Positions 57,801-64,000 of a stretch of DNA of 64,000 bases are shown piece by piece (the first letter of the stretch is position 1; each line of letters opens with the position of its first letter). Source of the DNA: Entonaema liquescens (Eukaryota; Ascomycota; Sordariomycetes; Xylariales; Xylariaceae). The position numbers and the translations under genes are program-made. The stretch lies in assembly GCA_902805475.1 (NCBI GenBank), contig CADCSX010000003.1, positions 1,922,001-1,986,000 on the forward strand. Direction: 5' to 3'. The notes under the pieces are model-generated. The model saw only the letters and a program-made list of their open reading frames with translations, was not told the origin of the DNA and ran no database searches.

Positions 57801-58674
57801 GCGGGCGATATCGGCGTCGGAGAAACTCCTATAGGTGTTGCATTGGAGGGTATAGTGTTAGCCTTTTCGTCCATCTCAGCAAGAAGTTTCCGAGTTCCAC
57901 CTGGAGTCGGCTCTTTCTGCTTCTCCTTCTCCTCTTGCTTTTTCTTCCAAGCCGCCAACTTGGCGAGGCGTTCAGCCTTCTTGTCGGTATCAGATTGGGT
58001 GGGAGCAGGCTTTGGTTTCGTTTCTACCTGTGAATATGTATCAGTATCTATAGTGAATATATCGAGTCTATGGAACATACGTCTGATGGCTTTGCCTTAG
58101 CAGCATCGGTGGATGCTGGGCCTCGCTCGCGGCTATCACCGCGCCTACTGCGCGGATGAGAGTCAGCAGTACCTTCGCGTCGTCCTCTGCCTCGATCACG
58201 GGAGTCGTCTCGCCTGCTTCGATGATCTCTATCGCCGTCACGATCACGGCTTCTGCGCCGGCGAGGCTCGGTAGAGCGGTCCCTCTCCCTATCTATAGGA
58301 CGATCACGCGACCGCCTGCGGTCTCTTCCACCTCGATAATAATCATCATCTCGACGGTCTACGGAACGGTCACGGCGGCGGAAGTCATGATCTCTATCAC
58401 GGTCGCGGTCTCGGTCGCGATTACGACGCTGTACCAAATAGTTGTTAGCATTGTGGAAATTGCTGGATCTGTTAGATATATAACTCCTTACATCGTGTGG
58501 GCTCCGAGAGCGACTCCGGCGTCTTGGGTCGCGTCCGTAGTCTCGACGATCCCGATCCCGGTCTCGGTCCCGGAACCGATCTCGATCCCTTCTATCGTCA
58601 TCTCTACGATGTCTTCTGGAGGATGGCTGGCTTCCTGCTGGAGTTGGTGAGCGTGAGTCTCTGAGCCGAGCCAT
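54896..58674 (-). CDS. PRP5: Pre-mRNA-processing DEAD-box RNA helicase Prp5 (DDX46)
   Basis: ATP-dependent RNA helicase that remodels U2 snRNP so that it pairs with the intron branch site. Exons 58674-58492, 58428-58081 and 58027-54896; introns of 63 and 53 bases; about 1,220 residues. The N-terminus is an RS/RD-rich domain (about 1-165), followed by KKAERLAKLAAWKKKQEEKEKQ, acidic linkers, and a DPLDAFM motif near 300 that is typical of Prp5. The helicase core has the Q motif (GYEKPTPIQMQA), Walker A AKTGSGKT near 623, PTRELA, DEAD in VVLDEADRMFDMGFEPQ near 750, SAT, RGLD, and HRAGRTGRAG near 929. The DPLDAFMN and KFWVEPSELSEMT pieces distinguish it from other DEAD-box proteins. The first intron is a multiple of three without a stop. 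The start has a run of 14 A just before it. Confidence 0.95.
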
Positions 58675-59470
58675 GGTTTTTTTTTTTTTTTATAATAGTA
58701 CGGCTCGGTCGCACTACAATGGTGAGAGCTACCAGAGGACTCGAAGGAAGCTTCAGTTAGACGACCAAACTAAATAGAAAGATCACCTAGTGGATTGAAG
58801 CCCAGTTATTTCTCGTACTTTATTTATATCGGTGGACAAATTGGGCCGTTTGGGAATATTCTAGCGTGGAAGTAATCGATGAATGAAGTGATTTGACTAT
58901 GTATGTAGTCAATCCCGAATTTAGATCCATACCATCTTATCCATATATTTTAGCTCCAAGAGATTAGAAGTTGTTTCGGCCGTATAAAAAGTTGGGTTGT
59001 GGCTGGATGGGGCTGAAGAATAAATGGAACATCTACTTACCCAGATGTGTTGGACAGACAGACAGACACATAGCTAGAGATGAATGAAAGTACTTACCGA
59101 CGTGCATGTGGCTCACAATATGCATGACGCCATTATATTCGCTAGGCTCTTAAGGTACATAAGGTACTAGCTTGTTAATTTTACCTAGGTGTGGGGAGCT
59201 AGGTACGCTGCTAGTGGGTCGGCTAGATTAGGTAGCAGATAAGTAGCACATCACACAAACTAAAAGTTCAAGCACAAGGCACAAGGTAGCTGCATAAATT
59301 TGTCTCAATTTTGTCGCGCGTGGAATAAACATGGTTCCGGACTGCGACTCTCAATTCGCATTTCTCTCAACACAGCCGGGTGCCCCTCTAGGCCCACTTG
59401 CAACTCTTTAACTTTTCCATCTCATCCAATCCCGCATTGAAAATTTCAATAACAAGTTGAGTTGCCCGCC
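58675..59470. other. divergent promoter region, PRP5 / HMG gene
   Basis: 796 bases between head-to-head starts. It contains T14 directly before the PRP5 start (58677-58690), an ACAG repeat near 59055-59068 and an ACCTAGGT palindrome at 59183-59190. Confidence 0.6.
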
Positions 59471-60605
59471 ATGTTGTCGTCGGTAGGACGTGCCGCCATT
59501 AGGCGATTGGTCTCTACGTCTGCTACTACCGCACCCCGCCGCATTGCAATTTCATGGCCCATTACTCGTACTGTTGTATATGGTCGCGGATTTGTTCAGG
59601 GTTTTGCGACTGCCGGACGACCAAAGGCCTCGGCTACCAAGGCCACCACCAAAGCCTCCAAGGACACCAAGACCACCAAGTCTACTAAGGCTACCAAGGG
59701 TACTACTAAAGCGTCGGCCAGTAAAGGAACCACCACCAAGAAAGCGGCGGCTACCAAGGCCAAAACTACCACGGCTAAGGCTAAGGCGAAGGGCAAGAGC
59801 AAGGCGACTCCCAAGGCGAAGGGTAGGCCTTCAAAGAAGAAGCGCCAGCCATTGTCACCAGAGAAGAAGCGAATCGTTGAAAGAAGAGAGCTCAAGAAGA
59901 CGGCACTGTTTGCTGAGCCGAAACAGCTTCCCGAAACCCCGTGGACCGTATATATATTCGAGCAAACCAAGTCCCAAACGGTTGATCCAGCAGGCCTTCG
60001 AGACCGAATGAAAAACTTGTCTGAGGCTTACAAAAATCTTCCGGCTCAGGAGCTTCAGGTTAGTGATTTACCATAATACGAATTATAGATACGACCAATG
60101 CTCTAACCAAATTATTAGCGTATTACGAACACTGCTGAGCAGAACAAAGCCACTAATGCAGCTGCCTATGCGGCGTGGGTAGAGAGCTATACTCCCGAAC
60201 AGACGGTTGCTGCCAACAAAGCTCGCCATCTTTTGAAGAGGAAGCACAAGTACCCTGCCTCGACCCACAGTGTGAAGCTCATTCGTGATCCGCGTGTACC
60301 TAAGAGACCCATTACTCCTTACAGTCTCTTTACGAGGGCGCGATGGGCTTCCGGAGACTTCGCGGGCCGACGCGTGACCGATGCTACCAAGGAAATCTCA
60401 AAGGAGTGGTTGCGATTGCCGGATGTGGAACGTCACGTAAGAGTCTTATGTGCCTCTGTTTGATTGTCACAAAACTAACTAAATTATATAGGCTTATGAC
60501 GACCTCGGGAAGGCAGCCCGGCTTGAGTATGAGAAGGAAGTCGAGGCTGTCCTGCACCGCAAGCCGGTCCCCCGACGCGTTTCATCCACGCCTCCTTCGG
60601 AATAA
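59471..60605 (+). CDS. mitochondrial HMG-box DNA-binding protein (nucleoid type)
   Basis: Probable mtDNA packaging protein of the Abf2/mtHMG class. Exons 59471-60058, 60119-60436 and 60492-60605; introns of 60 and 55 bases; 339 residues. The N-terminus is a mitochondrial presequence (AAIRRLVSTSATTAPRR, then GRGFVQGFAT). Residues of about 50-120 are an extreme Lys/Ala/Thr-rich stretch of short KATK, TTK and KAK units, like a histone H1 tail. Then come two HMG-like boxes: a divergent one at about 154-235 (PETPWTVYIFEQ, AYAAWVESYTPEQ) and a standard one at about 255-325 with RPITPYSLFTRARWASG, ISKEWLRLPDVERH and the splice to AYDDLGKAARLEYEKEV. Start: ATG at 59471 with context GCCATG. The target (mtDNA) is inferred from presequence and domain order. 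Confidence 0.9.
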
Positions 60606-61096
60606 TAGTCTAGGCTCCGTTTCCACCTATTACTAATACATAAGCTAGGTGGATATTAACCTTAGAATCAGTGGCCTCTTCATAGTTATCCATATTATGA
60701 GGGAAGACGATTATGGGGGATCGGCCGGCCCGTCCGATGATTCTCATTCTGTCTTGTGGTAATACCAAGATTTGTCACATTCATTTCGGGACGATGCAGT
60801 GGCTTAACCGTGACTACTTGCTTGGCACGGTTTGTACTTGTAGATAGTCCGTTTGTCTCACAATATTCACTCGCGTTTCCTAATCATTAAACCGCCCAGG
60901 GACCATAATATGGTGATGGTAATAGTGGCAGAATTGTATGAGTATGAGTATGAAGTGAGAGCTTGTGCTGTGAATGAGGTAGTATTGGCAATTAATATTT
61001 TAATTCTCTCTAAAGATCCTATCCCGTACGCCGAACCCCGTAGATGCTTGTAGCCCTGTTTGATTCAGATGCATTTCCATCGGCAAGATATCCTTA
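60606..61096. other. intergenic, convergent 3' ends
   Basis: 491 bases between the HMG gene and the gene at 61097; no gene recognised. Confidence 0.6.
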
Positions 61097-62494
61097 TCAG
61101 TACTGTTCTCTCGTTTGCATCACAATAACTGGGGTACCCTCGCTGTCTACCCAAGAGCTACCCGTATACAGAATCTTCCTCTGGCTGGCCAGGTATAATA
61201 GCAAGAAGATATGGGCCGTTATCAAGCCCCAACAGTAAACGCGGAGATAATGGAATTCACTGTCCCTCCTACACCAGACACCCCATCCCGCAACACCAGT
61301 CCCGACGTAGTTTGCCAGGTATGCCCAGGCATCCCGCTTGAGCTGGGGATCCCAAGCCGAACAATCCACGAGCCAATACCCGCGCTCGGAAGGTCGCAGG
61401 TCCCGTTTACTCTCCTTTGGTCTATAGCGCTTTGGAATATCTAAATCCCGGGCTAGGCTTTCGAGGCCCGGTGTGATGAACGTTTGTGGGTCTACCTGCG
61501 TCATAGAAGTGGGAGGGTCTGGCGCGCGGAGCTCAAGGCTTTCGTATGTGTAACCATGATCACTCAGGAAGGTTACTGTTAGGAAAGACTTTTGTCCGGA
61601 AGACACAGACGCTCTTGGGCCAAAGTCGCTGGCGGCTCTTAAGAAGGCTCGGGAGTCTATGTCTAGAGGGTCTGGCTGTGGCCGCTTGGCGGGTGGAGGC
61701 TCAGAGTCGGCCCTGGTTGTAGAGGGGTCCGAGGATCGTATCAAGATAGTCTCCTCGACGATATTGTCACTAGAAGCTTCGTCTTGAGCATATAGCGTGT
61801 TATACGCCTCTGGAAGTTTTGTCTCAACTAATTCCCGCGGACCAGAAACAGGATCGCACGGAGGTGTGCAGGGTATTACTGATGGCGTATCTGGGGCTAA
61901 AAGGGGAATTGGATTATCCTCAGAACGAGGGGGGATTGATCTCTGAGAGTTACTAAGAGGAATACCGATGCCGCTTCGCTGAGACGTAGTTTTGGCAGAT
62001 GACGAGGGCGAATCAAACCGTTGAAGATAATGCTCTAGGATTCTTGTAGGCGATGTGAAGGTAGAAATGTGAATGGGGTTCCCTACGTATGAATCTTGTA
62101 CTTCACTAGACGGTGTTTGCCATGTTGACTGTGTCATCGGCATTGTCGTCTCATCATTGATATTTGGAGGCTCATTCTCGAGCATCCGCCTAGCAGGAAC
62201 ACGTGGGGACCCAGCATTATCAAGGACGCTATTGAATGAAGCTTGTGGCGACCTAAACGAACCAAATGGCTGAGTTGACTGTGTCCCTATGATAAAATCA
62301 GGTATAGGGGCTTGTTGGGTCCCCGGCTCCTCGTTGATATCCACATTTGAGCATGTTTGGTTAAGGAAATCAGTCCTGGAAGCTGGTTGAAAATCGATAT
62401 ATGAAGAGGCGAGAGATCGATACCAAGCATCATCAGCAGCTCTGCTTGGAGCGCCGATATGGATCAAGATTTCCACTTCCGCCTGTTGTTCCAT
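61097..62494 (-). CDS. conserved fungal protein of unknown function
   Basis: Function not known to me. A single exon encodes 465 residues. The N-terminus (VEILIHIGAPSRAADDAWYRSLASSYIDF) looks conserved and folded, the middle (about 45-320) is Ser/Pro/Thr-rich and disordered with several SPxR/TP sites that could be phosphorylated, and the last 130 residues form a compact block: DIPKRYRPKES, RPSERGYWLVDCSAWDPQLKRDAWAYL, GTGVAGWGVWCRRD and YLRVYCWGLITAHIFLLLYLAS. The last of these is hydrophobic enough for a buried helix or a weak membrane segment. Several invariant-looking Trp and Cys residues suggest a real fold. Codon composition and the long open frame make a genuine gene very likely; I would not assign a role. 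Confidence 0.85.
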   Translation of the reverse strand: MEQQAEVEILIHIGAPSRAADDAWYRSLASSYIDFQPASRTDFLNQTCSNVDINEEPGTQQAPIPDFIIGTQSTQPFGSFRSPQASFNSVLDNAGSPRVPARRMLENEPPNINDETTMPMTQSTWQTPSSEVQDSYVGNPIHISTFTSPTRILEHYLQRFDSPSSSAKTTSQRSGIGIPLSNSQRSIPPRSEDNPIPLLAPDTPSVIPCTPPCDPVSGPRELVETKLPEAYNTLYAQDEASSDNIVEETILIRSSDPSTTRADSEPPPAKRPQPDPLDIDSRAFLRAASDFGPRASVSSGQKSFLTVTFLSDHGYTYESLELRAPDPPTSMTQVDPQTFITPGLESLARDLDIPKRYRPKESKRDLRPSERGYWLVDCSAWDPQLKRDAWAYLANYVGTGVAGWGVWCRRDSEFHYLRVYCWGLITAHIFLLLYLASQRKILYTGSSWVDSEGTPVIVMQTREQY

Positions 62495-64000
62495 TTATCT
62501 TATTGGGATCATATTTGTTGAGCGCCCTGGTGCATTCAAGCGGATACGTGAAGTGACTTAACCAAAAACGTTAAAGCGGTGAAAGTATGAGCGTAGGGTG
62601 AATGATTTTGACCGTTATTTCATGTAACGTGGCTGGATGAGAACCGTATCTTTGTTTAATAAGCCGATTAGAAGAGATGTTTACTTTAGAGGTGAGCATT
62701 ATCGCGTGTCTCATTGAAATACACAGTAGCTAAAAATGGACCAATTAAAAGTTGGTTGGCTGTACAGTATCATTCATATTTCTAAGTGACTTAGTTAATG
62801 TTTATTTGTTCATTAACTGAACAATGATTAGAGAATAAAGAACTCATTTTAATCCATAAAAAAAATTGTGGTAATGCTTAAAAGGCACCTAATATATAGG
62901 TAGCTTGAAGAATTGAGTCTGCTCCTAGGTAAGAAGCAAACTTAGTAATGAGCAAACATTTGAGATTTCTATAGTTATAAAATCTAGAATCTACAACGGA
63001 AAAAGCACAAACAATACCACGACCTGAAATCACGTGAGAGACCCTATTTTGATCAGGTACTTCCAGCTTGTATAAATGTTGGTCGGCTGTGGGGTATATG
63101 AAGCGCTGGCTAACTGGACAAGAGCTTAGGACAAGAGCTAAGACAGGCGCTAAAGGCTATCAATTAGATTGCAGGTGATCCATACAGGCCCATTATCCTG
63201 CACCTCCTAACCTGCCAACCTGCCAACCTGCTAATAACTCTCCAGCTTTCCTATAATCTTTAGTAGGAGTCAAGTCTCCTAGACTTTACTTGGGTTAACC
63301 ACCTGTAAAGGTACCTAATTATAAAGAAGAATACTGGGGACGAACAATAATTTACCAAGTAATTCAGCTTTCTTTCCCATATTAAAAGCTATCGCTGGTC
63401 GTACCGATAAGTCGTCTTCGTTGCGTCGCACCTCGAACGAATTATCAATTGTTTTATTATTATTATTTTTTTCTCTTTCTTTTTGTCTTTTCGGTTGTTA
63501 TTATTCTACCTTACTTTACTTTACTTTACCTTACCTACCTTACATATCCTTGGACTCGACTTTTAGCCCCTCGATCATCCTAAAACAACGGGAAGGCTAA
63601 ATAGTAAAAGAAGGGACGCCTTTCGGTGTTGAACTTGATCTGAATTGATCGTCGATCCTACCCTTTAACCACTAACCTTATCTTACCTCCCCTACTATTC
63701 CCCTACTTTCTTACCTACTCACGCTACCTATGCGTTAAAAAAAAAAAAAAAAAAAAAAAAAAAGCATTATCCCTTTGTCCTGCATTTCAATTCCCACTAC
63801 CCCCGGTCTTGTTCCCCCCTTCTACTGCAGCTCCCGCTCCTAGCTCCGCCTCGAGGGTTGCATCTCGCCGGCAACGAACAGTACTTTCACCTCCCTGTCT
63901 TTCCCGCTGAAAAGCTGATTACGGCGTTACATACTTCATGCCGTGCCATCGTCTTCTCCACGATCGTTTTCTCTGCCAACGCATGCTTCGATATTATCGA
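62495..64000. other. intergenic, right edge
   Basis: 1.5 kb to the end of the window. The right part (63400-64000) is pyrimidine-rich with TTTAC repeats (63512-63545) and an A27 run, which would fit the 5' leader of a gene starting beyond the edge. No coding exon was recognised. Confidence 0.55.
63737..63763. repeat. poly(A) tract, 27 bases
   Basis: An uninterrupted run of 27 A in non-coding DNA; its length is likely to vary or be miscounted in sequencing. Confidence 0.9.

Overview
The window looks like nuclear DNA of a filamentous ascomycete (Pezizomycotina; a Sordariomycete is my best guess, by inference only). Genes are split by short introns of about 45-110 bases with GTRNGT donors, CTAAC-like branch sites and YAG acceptors. 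Intergenic DNA is AT-rich with many short tandem repeats. The genes are single-copy eukaryotic housekeeping genes on both strands, with no operons, no rRNA or tRNA gene that I could recognise, and no intact transposon, virus or secondary-metabolite cluster.

Layout: a bZIP-type regulator (1.1-2.2 kb); NOP14 for 18S rRNA processing (3.9-6.7 kb, minus) divergent from an uncharacterised membrane-anchored helical-repeat protein (7.1-8.1 kb); a CAP-Gly/CLIP-170-like microtubule plus-end protein (10.3-12.9 kb); vacuolar alpha-mannosidase AMS1 (14.5-17.8 kb); mitochondrial MutS MSH1 (18.5-21.8 kb); ribosomal stalk protein P0 (22.4-23.5 kb, minus); a mitochondrial PPR protein (24.0-26.3 kb, minus) divergent from ORC3 (26.9-29.2 kb); a small unknown protein (30.1-30.6 kb); proteasome ubiquitin receptor RPN13 (31.0-32.5 kb, minus) divergent from ribosomal protein eL6 (33.1-34.0 kb); dipeptidyl peptidase III (34.5-36.9 kb, minus); a 4.3-kb gene-free stretch; gluconokinase (41.2-42.0 kb); branched-chain alpha-keto acid dehydrogenase E2 (43.8-45.4 kb, minus) divergent from ATP10 (46.0-47.1 kb); Golgi SNARE GOS1 (47.4-48.2 kb, minus) divergent from ribosomal protein uL29/L35 (48.9-49.6 kb); a C2H2 zinc-finger regulator resembling Zap1/ZafA (51.2-53.0 kb, minus); a small N-myristoylation-type protein (54.3-54.7 kb); splicing helicase PRP5 (54.9-58.7 kb, minus) divergent from a mitochondrial HMG-box protein (59.5-60.6 kb); and a conserved protein of unknown function (61.1-62.5 kb, minus). 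Many genes sit head to head with 350-800 bases between start codons.

The strongest unexpected signal is that five conserved genes (AMS1, MSH1, the PPR gene, RPN13, DPP3) each lack exactly one base at or beside a short homopolymer, while the rest of each frame is intact. This is best explained by homopolymer under-calling in the assembly, not by gene decay. Other points of interest are a two-start DPP3 that could supply mitochondrial and cytosolic forms, a 7-base last coding exon in RPP0, a start codon alone in its exon in RPL35, a frame-preserving 63-base intron in the RS-like part of PRP5, and an inverted 13-base repeat with CAAGGT cores upstream of the Zap1-like gene. I did not find a convincing new multi-gene system here.
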